From positions 1 to 27,489 of the forward strand of contig NMRA01000190.1 of NCBI GenBank assembly GCA_002633005.1: a DNA stretch of 27,489 nucleotides, given 5' to 3'. The position numbers and the translations under genes were made by a program. The notes below the pieces were generated by a model. It was not told where the DNA came from. It worked only from the letters and a program-made list of their open reading frames with translations, and ran no database searches. Positions 19,739 through 27,489 of this stretch are shown one piece after another (position 1 is the stretch's first letter; the number at the start of each line of letters is the position of its first letter). The DNA is from Phoronis australis. Its lineage: Eukaryota; Phoronida; Phoronidae.

Positions 19739-20008
19739 TTAGGGTTGACTTGTCAAAGAACTATCCAATGTGATGCAGTCAGTGTTGCTGATGTTACTAC
19801 AGTTGTCACAGCTGCACATTTCTGTGCAGTTTGACCCAGTATTGCAGCACAAACTCAGTTTCCCAGCACACATGTTCTTTTTACACTTGCAGCGTTCATC
19901 GTTTAGTACTGTCAATGGAGATGCGGTCATTGCCATACATATTAACTGCAAAGCTCCACCGCCAAGGAGCCAACTATGGTCGATTAGAGAGGGTACAGCA
20001 CTGCACAC
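19739..20008 (-). pseudogene. CXC zinc-binding C-terminus (Tesmin/TSO1-type motif)
   Basis: The minus-strand open frame ends with a TAA at 19739-19741. Residues 40-70 (19799-19891) contain RCKCKKNMC, CCNTGSNC and TEMCSCDNC. Counting from the first Cys, cysteines fall at 1, 3, 8, 15, 16, 22, 26, 28 and 31. That is the spacing of one CXC half-repeat in tesmin/TSO1-like proteins, except that the usual Cys at 13 is Ser. CXC repeats bind zinc and, in tesmin/LIN54, DNA. A single C-terminal CXC half-repeat is typical of the uncharacterised invertebrate family also seen at 745-1377. Upstream the frame is interrupted, although KQ-containing blocks resembling the VWGQAISARQ region of that family are visible (FAQIVPASKQG near 20050-20085). 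No start codon can be assigned. Confidence 0.65.
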
Positions 20009-20048
20009 TCTTGATTAGCCCGCAGGCAATGAAGGGTCAAACACTAAG

Positions 20049-20406
20049 TCCTTGTTTGGAGGCGGGCACTATTTGGGCAAACATACGGATTCAAAATATG
20101 TTATAGTGGGCTGTGTTAATTAGAGTCAGCAAGTGAATTATTGAACACTTCACAATTCACTTTCGTATCTCTTAGTCAGGCACAAACTACAACAGTGAGT
20201 AGTCCAAATAACTTCATGCACACCAGCTTTCTGAAGAACAGCTTCAAAGTCTTGCTTTAGTCTTGAAAGGCAAATGATATCTCCTTGTGTTAGAAGCTTC
20301 GATTCAATGAACTCCAAACAAAACTGTTGTAAACTGTGAATTCGTCACTCTTCACAATCGTTGTCTTTCTATTTTTTATAGCATGATGATCTGTGGTACT
20401 TGGCTT
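20049..20406 (-). repeat. Direct duplication, unit 1 (shorter, more deleted)
   Basis: Starts TCCTTGTTTGGAGGCGGGCA and ends GATCTGTGGTACTTGGCTT. It matches 20408-20806 over its whole length but lacks a ~30-base segment (AGCTTCAACAATATTTC and following bases) and about 13 bases in the coding-like part, and it has many substitutions. It ends exactly at the ambiguous base. Confidence 0.95.
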
Positions 20407-20407
20407 N

Positions 20408-20806
20408 TCCTTGTTTGGAGGCGGGCACTATTTGGGCAAACGTTTGATTCAAAATATGTTATAATGGGCTGTGTTAATTAGAGCCAGCAAGTGAATTATT
20501 GAACACTAGCCTCAATTCACTTTCGTATCTCTTAGTCGGGCACAAACTACAACAGTGAGTAGCTTCAACAATATTTCTTAAGATTGCCTGTCCAAATAAT
20601 TTCATGCACACCACCTTTCTGAAGAACAGCTTCAAAGTCTTGCTTTAGTTTTGAAAGGCAAATGACATCTCTTTGTGTTCGAAGCTTCGATTCAATGAAA
20701 TCCAAACAAAACTCTAGAAAAACATCTCTGAAAACTGTGAATTCGTCACTCTTCACAATCGTTGTCTATCTATTTTTTATAGCATGATGATCTGTGGTAC
20801 TTGGCT
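20408..20806 (-). repeat. Direct duplication, unit 2 (longer)
   Basis: Begins immediately after the N at 20407 with the same TCCTTGTTTGGAGGCGGGCA as unit 1 and ends with the same GTACTTGGCTT. It keeps a 63-codon open frame on the minus strand that the deletions in unit 1 break. The divergence and the N at the exact junction suggest two haplotypes or two copies joined during assembly. Confidence 0.95.
20565..20756 (-). pseudogene. Unrecognised coding-like fragment in element 2
   Basis: On the minus strand an open frame reads SDEFTVFRDVFLEFCLDFIE, then RDVICLSKLKQDFEAVLQKG and GVHEIIWTGNLKKYC. The mix of acidic, aromatic and leucine positions looks like a folded helical protein rather than random sequence. 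Blocks such as LKQDFEAVLQK-GGVHE-LKK remind me of uncharacterised invertebrate transposon-associated proteins, but I cannot name a family. The first unit of the duplication carries the same segment with shifts (RLKQDFEAVLQKAGVHEVIW). No ATG start is present; it is bounded upstream by a stop. Confidence 0.4.
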
Positions 20807-21089
20807 TCTAAGACACAAGGTCTTTATCTTTGAATTTCATTTGCATATTCAGGGCTCTGGAATGAGCTGTTGCTTGCGATACAAGTCCAACTGAAAAAAA
20901 CCCGAACTGCTAACACTAATTTAACATTCAACTATGAGTGAGTTGGCATGCAACTTTTTCAGACGGACTTATCAGGAACTGATCCACCACCAGCCTAACA
21001 AATTTACATGCCGTCTGATCTGTAGCCTAATAATGTTGATCGTCTAATAATTAGATCAGTTGATGCAACTGAAAATAAATCAGCTGATA

Positions 21090-21950
21090 TACCAGTGCAG
21101 TGATTGAAATTTAATTTTTCTAAATCAGATGCTCAAACCATAGTCAATCGATTTACACTTAAGGTAATCGACGTTTGACGAAATGGACATTGGCTTCCAT
21201 CATCCTCAAATTTCGACGGCGACGATGGCCACTTAGGTACTTTAATTTAATTATCATTGCAGCTACCTAAGTAATTAATGTTTACAAAAAATTGAGACTA
21301 CAGCAGGGGATGACGGCCACTTGGGCACGTTGTTTGCAACCATCTACTCCATTCAACCTTCTCAAAAATTTTTGACTTAAAGTGCTTTAAAATCACACCT
21401 ACAGTATAACGCCATAGGATTATCCCTTAGCGCAAGCCGTGTCGATGAGGCAACTGAATGGAGTGTTCGAAAAACAGGATTGCAGGAGTATTTGTTTAAA
21501 CTGGGAACAAATGAGAACATTAACGACCTCCTCAGAGGCATCTCTCTACGCGGTACTTCTAAACTTATAGGAACATAATTTGCTGAAAAGTATCCGGCAT
21601 ATGAAATACCTATGGTATGATCAGCGTCTCTACTGGGTCAGCAGTATTGTCTAAGGCCTAGGCAGCCAAGGGGCTGAACAAGTTAAAAAACAACTGGTGA
21701 TAATACTAAAACACACATGGAAAACACCAAGATGTATTTTTAAAAAACATTGTTTTTGAAAGCTATACTTCTTTTTCTTTCTTGAAATGTGGCCCATAAT
21801 GTACTTTTCCGCTAACAAATGATGCACTCATGTTTCAGAATGTTCCTATCTTGTTCAGGTTAATTGGGTGTTTCAGATTTTGGAAGTAATTGATTTTCTT
21901 GGGAAATCTTGGATAACATCTGTATCACTTTCAGCAACTTCAGCTTTAGT
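21090..21950. other. Interior of element 2, unassigned
   Basis: No motif recognised on either strand. A GATGGCCACTTAGGTAC segment near 21223 is echoed by GACGGCCACTTGGGCAC near 21312. ACTTAGGTA / TACCTAAGT (about 21230 and 21264) could pair. Confidence 0.4.
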
Positions 21951-22159
21951 ACTACTGTTGGTGCCTTGAAACGTTGCTATGCCGTTCTATGTCCTTTCAA
22001 TTTTTTGGTCTGACACTTGGTCTTCTAGTCTACAGCACTCAGCAGCATACTGTGTAGGCTACCAGGACATGCAGATGTTTTCTGCACAAACGTTTGTGAC
22101 ACCTCTTCTTCTTTTTGATCTACTGATCTACAGAGTTCCACAGTCAATCAGCTTTCGTC

Positions 22160-22247
22160 AGGAAGCTTTCCTAAGCTTCTTTAGGCTCTGATACCACAAT
22201 TTTGTGCTGTTTGATAAACCTTGAATTATACAGGCATCACACTCCAT
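22160..22247 (-). pseudogene. Possible N-terminus of the element 2 protein
   Basis: The minus-strand ATG at 22245-22247 opens MECDACIIQGLSNSTKLWYQ then SLKKLRKAS, followed by a TGA. Further degenerate pieces (VSDQKIER, AEVAESDTDVIQDFPRKS) follow to about 21900. The C-x2-C, the position just inside the right inverted repeat and the orientation shared with the CXC tail suggest this is the start of the element's gene. No family is recognised from this piece alone. Confidence 0.3.
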
Positions 22248-22389
22248 GGGAGCAGCCATATTGAAGTAACTAAGCACAACAATACAATCTGACTCTCTGA
22301 TTGGTCAATTCACTAGAAAAGCGCCATCAAGTGGCAGGAATGTGCATCATATTTTGTGCAACAAAAACACCTTTTTTTAAAAAAATGTG

Positions 22390-22518
22390 CAAGTGTAGAC
22401 GTGGAAACTTTTTGGAATTTGATTTATGGGTATATTATCTAGCCACATAGAAAAAACTAGGTTGCCCCCCCAAAGTACTCACAAGGATGAACGCTATGAG
22501 ATCTGGCCCACCGACTAA
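22390..22518 (-). repeat. Right terminal inverted repeat of element 2
   Basis: Inverted partner of the left end, with perfect identity over its outer 18 bases. About 70 bases inside it lies an inverted CCAAT sequence (CTGATTGGTCA, near 22297) and a CATCAAGTGGCAGG motif near 22324. Confidence 0.85.
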
Positions 22519-22795
22519 AGTAAACGAACAGTTTCAACATTTAAGTTTTCTTAACAAAGTGGTCATCCTACTGATGCCAGAAAATGGCAAAATGAACTGT
22601 TAAATCAAGAAATTTGTAAACCTAACTTCATTCATATCTAGGAACTTGGTGTGTGAAAAGCCAGGGGCAAACACCAATACCGCCTCCAGAGGGCACCGCA
22701 GTCGGAAAACTGAAAGTGAATGTCAGTCATATAAAACACAATAACTATTGAAGATAAAATAAGAGATACAATCATCTTAAGCAAAAAAGCTTACC

Positions 22796-22888
22796 TTCCA
22801 GATGGCCCTCACAAACTATAGTTGGCCAAACATTTTGCTCACAAGTTTCATGAGGGTTGTATTGGCACAATAGGGAAAGCATATGGCA
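22796..22888 (-). CDS. Weak candidate exon ending at a GTAAGC donor
   Basis: On the minus strand an open segment reads CHMLSLLCQYNPHETC and EQNVWPTIVCEGHLEG, then reaches CTGGAAG followed by a GTAAGC donor (GT at 22793-22794). The peptide looks protein-like, with spaced cysteines and tryptophan, but I see no good acceptor upstream and do not recognise it. It lies just outside the right end of element 2 in the same orientation. Confidence 0.2.
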
Positions 22889-24486
22889 TGGAAATGCTCA
22901 TACGCTCAACAATTCAATGCCGGTGCGTCTAGTATGGTTACTACCAATTACTCAAAAAAATACTCCGAAAAACCTCTACTCCGAAGAAACCTGCGCCTCC
23001 TCCAAACATGAACTAGGAACAGTTATTTATGACCAACACAATGACAGTTTTGCCTGTTTCGTCCTTCAGTCAGCTATATGACCTTCACAGTATCACTATT
23101 ATCTCAATGCTTCCTCCTAAACAATTCCCCTATCCACACATTTCTCCCACTTTAATAAGGTGCCTCAATAAAAGCGATAACTCATCGGCTACGAGTTTGC
23201 TACCCTCATCGTCAACTTACTTTCATAGAGTACCCTTATATTAATTGAAATTTTTTTACTCGATACGTTTTCAGATTCTCACAAGTTTCACTTCAGTTCA
23301 AGTGGTGGCCATGTCTACATGTACATCATAATCACATTATACGGTGCGCAGTCGTTTTTCTCTTTGTATTAGATATCCATTCATATTATGATGTTTTAGT
23401 TGTCTTTCATTGCATTACATTTATTTTTCTGCATTGTGTTCCTTTATTAAAGGTGGCCTAGCTTCCTGCAACACTCGAAAACAATGGCTGCATGTACATC
23501 TAATCAATATTGCGGACTGCAAGCCATGGTGCGTTTGGCCGGATTGTTCACCAAAATTGCACACCAACATTCCTGTATAGAGGTACCCGCCTCGCTCTCG
23601 ACACTGGTTCTGTTAAGACCTTGTATGGGGGTTCGTTGACACTGGGGATTTCTCTTTAGCAGTTTTTAAATTAAGCAAAGGGGCGAGTAAGATGTTAGTT
23701 CCTGGTTTCAATTCAACGTCAGTTTTACAGGTTTTATAAAATACAGTGTATGAATAGAACAGTTTGAACAGACTTATTTTAGATAACATCAGGAAGGAAG
23801 GCATTATGTTAATAGCTTCCTGATAACATGCAAAAGCTTTGATTCAGCCTACGTCCCTTATTGTAGGTTGTTTTTGCTAAGTAATCGTTGCGTTCAGTAA
23901 TGATCATGATGAAATATAATACAGGTACAATGTTCATATGTCTTCCATCAAAGAAATTAATTGAAATAAATTTCAGACAATTTGAAATGTTTGACATTTT
24001 GTTTGATCTTGCTTCTTTTGAAGCTCCAAAATAATTCGCTGGTTAACTAATGACCTTTTTTCAATGAAATGCCGTAGCTTACACCAAACCTCACGGACTG
24101 GTTGCAAGATTTTTTTTGGATTCCATGTAAATTACAATTTGTTGAAACAGGCACGCACCTGGCGTCTTGCACAAACGCAGAGTTAGGCGTCAGTAGTTGA
24201 TTTTCTTTGACGCATAACCTTTTTGTTATTAACTATTTACATACACTCACATATAATCACGCGGAGGAACACAGCTTTGCCTTAAATTTGCAAATTAAAG
24301 TACTTATCTCAAAGGGCATTCTAGTTAAAAAAATTAAAAATATATACCAAATTATGTAATAAGTAACATAGCATAATGCTCACATCCTTTCTGTTATTAT
24401 ACTAAAAGTCTTTTTAGCACAGTTTTGTACCTCGGCCGAGATCGGAAAATCATCAACTATTCCCGTCTATTTCCGTGACCGTGGCA
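22889..24486. other. Unassigned stretch
   Basis: No gene, RNA or clear repeat recognised on either strand. Confidence 0.4.
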
Positions 24487-24736
24487 AAATTAAGTGTAAT
24501 ACATATTTAGCCAAATATATACAAAACTTTCTATGAGTAAAACTAACGTTAAAGAATGTACTTTCTGTAAGTAGAATGTGTCTCATATTGAGACGAACTC
24601 TTCATCAACAATCCCAAAAGTCGAAAGGTGCCAAATAGAGAGAACAGATTGATTTCTAAGAATGACGAATCTTTGCCTCACGCAATTTTTTGCAACTGAA
24701 TCGAGGGGAGTCATTCTGGCAAATTACACTTAATTT
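24487..24736. repeat. 250-bp interval with 14-bp inverted ends
   Basis: AAATTAAGTGTAAT at 24487-24500 is exactly inverted as ATTACACTTAATTT at 24723-24736. This could be a small MITE, but no target duplication is apparent and the sequence is low in complexity. Confidence 0.35.
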
Positions 24737-27025
24737 AACCCAAGTCCCCACGAAACACTCAACCCCGGATTTGCTCCGATATGAGGTGCTAGGGTATCAC
24801 CCTTCTTCTGCCACAACAGTCCCCATTATTCATTTCTTAACAAATAAAAAATGAAAAGAACAATGACAAAGGCAAGCTCATGGCGCATAAGGCTCCCCTC
24901 CCCTAATGTTCACCTTCCCTAAATTTCGGTCACCCGATCTTATTCGGCATGTCCGAAGCTTTGTCACACCACCGTTTGGATTTGCCTATGTCTTCACACA
25001 GGTCTGCACGCAGTGTAGTGTAGGCCTATATGTACACAGCCATGCTTTTAGGGTGTACCATCACAATGTAACAGCACTGAGACATTGTTACATTTGGGGG
25101 CGACAATCATTCCATCAACATCGACAGATGTTGTTGCCTGAGAGACGATACGTGTGATGAGCATTGAACAAATAAAGTTTCGTGAATATCTACCTAGTGC
25201 TTGAAAAACCAAGTTGCTCAGATCTACTGACAGATAGGAGGGATTAAGGGGGGCCAGGGCCTTCAACCCATGAGTACGACCAAAACAGCTCCGCATGCAA
25301 TCGTTACTCGTGGCTAAAAATGGTTGTGACAGCCATATCCACCCACATAGCCTCCCTAAGAAGATTTTGGCGCACCTAATCGTATTAAAATATGAATGAC
25401 AATTTGCATCATAATACATGTATGTATCAACAAAAATAAAAATATAAACATATATGTGTGAACGTGTGTGCTTGTCGTGGAGATGACGACAACCACTCTC
25501 GATGCCAGAGCAGATGCGGAGCATCCCTTTTCCAAGCAAGAAACTTGGAATAGAAAAAAACAACATGTTTTAGTCCCCCCAACTTTTGATCGCCTTCCTA
25601 CTAGAATTCTGAATCCGCATCCTGTCACCTTACTGACAATATTCTTCGATGTTGACATAATGTCGCACTCGGCATATATTGTCGTCCGGACGACAGTTAC
25701 ATGTGCCGAAGGCAACAGTATGTTGTTGATTTGCAGAATTCAGGTAAATTTGTACTCCATTGAGGTTCTTCGTGTACTGGTGTGTCAGTGAATACTTTTG
25801 GTTTACAGGCACTGCAAAAGACGCGTCTAGATTTACCTTGCTAGCGGTCAGACTTGCCGAAAAATCTTGAATAAGCTTCAGTGTTAGGTCAGCCACAGTT
25901 TTCAACATTTATTCCAAACTTTTGGAAAATCTTGCCTTTTGGTTACTAATGTTTCTCAAGCTTGAATACGAATCTTTAGCGGCAAATTCTGCCACCAAGC
26001 AACACTTACACACTGGTGATCAAGAACGCAAACTCAAGCGGCATAACGCAATAGTTGCACTCAATGACATGATGCGCTGTGGCGACATAATGCACCGGTT
26101 CAGTTTGCGTCTGCCACGTTGATATCAATGTTTGCAGCTAGCGTATATCATCCAGTATATTTTATGATGTTGGCTTAGAATCGGTATTTGATTGAGTCTA
26201 ACTCTCTAAAAGCTTATAATATTTTGATCAACCGTGACTCATATCGGTCAAGCGAGAACTAGGGTACCGCACATGTTTAGAATTCTTGCCAGCGATACGT
26301 ATTCAAAGCTAAGTGCATTTCGCACCTGTTTATGGCTTTCATTGTTGATTCTTCACCGACGCGCTTTGGAGCTTAAAACATTACCACGCACATTCTATTT
26401 TGCAATATCGTCAAATGAGCCGGAAACTCAACACAACGATCCGAGTTTCTCTATTGTTGCCTGTGAGACACACTTTTCTTTATAAAGGTTAACTGTACGT
26501 GCACATCCCTGGTCAACAACCAAATGAATAACTTCTATTTTGGTCGAGCCATGGTTTGTTCTGACTGCATTTGTCAACGTTTTTAGTTTTCCACGATCGT
26601 GTTGTGTCCTGAGTGAAGCTCATGGGCACATTCATGGCGTATTCACAAGCCTCAAACTTGCTTTATGTTTTTTTTTCAAGTCTCAGACATTGCGCTTTTT
26701 CCGCAAGCACTCTCAATTTCTCTCTGACGTCACAAAATAAAACGCAACGAAGAAATCGCTATCCCACACCCAACTGCGAACGCTAAAGACGACGAAAATG
26801 CTTTTATGCATTTGCGTGACCCTACACTTACCGTACTTAACTTTAAATAATCTTACCTGTAAATATACAGGGCGTCTTCACACTAACACACAATCCTAGT
26901 GCTAAATGGAACTTTCTCTTTTTATCAATTCACCCGCACAAGTTGTACGCTAAAGTGCAATTCTACGGTGGCTGGGAAAGGACATCGCGCGTTTTTTTAT
27001 AATCTCGGGTTCTCGGGATCCAACT
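24737..27025. other. Unassigned stretch
   Basis: No supported gene. A minus-strand open frame of 172 codons (25566 to 25048) has low-complexity, cysteine-scattered content and overlaps open frames on the other strand, so it is not called. A 16-bp palindrome TGTCGTCCGGACGACA lies at 25680-25695. A segment near 26131-26158 (GCAGCTAGCGTATATCATCCAG) resembles GCTGCTAGCGTTTCATCCAG near 10924. Confidence 0.35.
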
Positions 27026-27061
27026 TAATTATCTCGGGATATGGAGATCCAGAGATAATTA
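27026..27061. repeat. Hairpin with 10-bp stem
   Basis: TAATTATCTC at 27026-27035 pairs with GAGATAATTA at 27052-27061. The stem continues after one mismatch with GGAT/ATCC around a short loop. Related CTCGGGATCC words just upstream suggest a small local duplication. It could form a cruciform; no T-tract or gene context supports a terminator. Confidence 0.7.
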
Positions 27062-27169
27062 TTATACCATCTAGCTTTTTAATGTTCATCAATTCAATTT
27101 ACAATAATAACACTTTTAAAGCCCAGGAAGCGCTAGAAAGTATTATAGGGCATATCTGTGCGTCAAAAT

Positions 27170-27300
27170 ATTACACGCGCACAAACACACGCGCGCACAC
27201 GCACACACACACACACACACACGCAAACACGCGCGCTCATACACACACACATACACACACACATACATACATACATAGATACATACATGCATACATATGT
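27170..27300 (+). repeat. Compound (CA)n / (CATA)n microsatellite
   Basis: CA-rich tract with CG interruptions (ACGCGCACAC type) grading into CATA/GATA tetranucleotides and ending near CATACATATG. Confidence 0.95.
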
Positions 27301-27489
27301 ATCAGTTAAGTAATACAGACAGATAAATGCACAGTGTACATATTTACAGACACACCCCTTGGCTGCCGCAAAAAAAATAAAAACAGCAAGAGCGTAAGGA
27401 AATGTTGAGTTTATTAATTAACCCTAATAATTAAAATTATACGGAAGAAACAAGATTTAAATGTGTGCAGTTTTAGGGTTGGGGTGGGG
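27301..27489. other. Unassigned end of window
   Basis: AT-rich sequence with no recognised feature, ending in a short G-rich run. Confidence 0.4.

Larger units (their letters stand above)
18830..22518 (-). mobile_element. 3.7-kb long-TIR DNA element with CXC-protein remnants
   Basis: TTAGTCGGTGGGCCAGAT at 18830-18847 is exactly inverted at 22501-22518. The similarity continues inward (GTGAGTACTTTaGGGGGGCAA, then AAAAGTT(C/T)CCA and TTGCACATTTTT) for roughly 130 bases, with fainter matches further in, including a CACCTAGTGGC-type motif. If the repeat starts at GTCGG, both flanks are TA, compatible with a TA target duplication. Coding remnants on the minus strand include a possible N-terminus (22247 downward), an unrecognised conserved-looking segment (20565-20756) and a CXC zinc-binding C-terminus (19739-20008). 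The interior also holds a 172-bp tandem repeat and a ~0.4-kb direct duplication at an ambiguous base. The superfamily is unresolved because no DDE catalytic block is visible. Confidence 0.75.

Noticed and set aside
24487-24736. Possible MITE with 14-bp inverted ends
   Set aside because: Kept only as a low-confidence repeat. There is no target duplication, and AT-rich inverted words of this length occur by chance, so it is not claimed as a mobile element.
25048-25566. 172-codon open frame on the minus strand, the longest in the window
   Set aside because: No family resemblance, low-complexity stretches rich in Tyr/Phe/Ile from AT-rich DNA, and overlapping open frames on both strands. The length alone is plausible by chance in 27 kb.
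25680-25695. 16-bp palindrome TGTCGTCCGGACGACA
   Set aside because: Isolated, with no partner sites or flanking duplication. Noted only as part of an unassigned stretch.
2512-27300. CRISPR array or bacterial operon features
   Set aside because: The repeats are microsatellites, minisatellites or transposon ends without regular repeat-spacer structure, and the window is clearly animal DNA.
26899-27309. 136-codon open frame on the plus strand
   Set aside because: Its second half is translated CA/CATA microsatellite (Thr-His repeats) and the first half has no recognisable motif.

Overview
This is eukaryotic nuclear DNA from an invertebrate animal. It is AT-rich and gene-poor and holds the worn remains of several transposon classes, microsatellites and long stretches with no convincing coding sequence. 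The mixture (an APE-type LINE with an L1-like ORF1, a THAP-domain fragment, long inverted-repeat elements carrying a CXC zinc-binding protein, and small inverted-repeat elements) recalls marine invertebrates such as amphioxus, hemichordates, echinoderms, molluscs or cnidarians. The species cannot be fixed from the sequence. No intact protein-coding gene, rRNA, tRNA or CRISPR array was found.

Layout. (1) About 1-1775: an element with ~150-bp inverted ends, a 154-bp subterminal tandem repeat and, on the minus strand, a decayed gene. That gene belongs to a family common in marine invertebrate genomes, with a PIN-like acidic motif, an ALPAFHAFT motif and a CXC-type cysteine tail. (2) 2512-2588: an (AT)n microsatellite abutting the 3' end of (3) a nearly full-length but dead non-LTR retrotransposon on the minus strand, 2589 to about 6900. 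Its ORF1, endonuclease, reverse transcriptase (FADD) and C-terminal zinc knuckle are all recognisable. (4) 7237-7911: a 675-bp cassette bounded by 21-bp inverted repeats (20 of 21 match), holding a frameshifted THAP domain on the plus strand and an acidic open frame on the minus strand. (5) 8111-8252: a 142-bp MITE with 13-bp inverted ends and an ATAAG target duplication. (6) 8260-18830: mostly unassigned DNA with one candidate 1-1 phase exon (8623-8736), a 31-bp tandem array, a pair of diverged repeats (about 12.3 kb and 16.4 kb), a GCCGACC palindrome cluster and a possible promoter. (7) 18830-22518: a 3.7-kb element with inverted ends starting TTAGTCGGTGGGCC, compatible with a TA target duplication. 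Its minus strand encodes a CXC-tailed protein, so it appears to be a relative of element (1). (8) 22519-27489: unassigned DNA ending in a hairpin and a CA/CATA microsatellite.

The most interesting theme is the pair of long inverted-repeat elements that both carry remnants of CXC-tailed genes. The window suggests this gene family travels as cargo, or as the mobility protein, of long-TIR DNA elements. A caution: both ambiguous bases (9535 and 20407) lie next to direct repeats, and at 20407 the N joins two diverged copies of the same ~0.4-kb segment. That looks like an assembly or haplotype scar.
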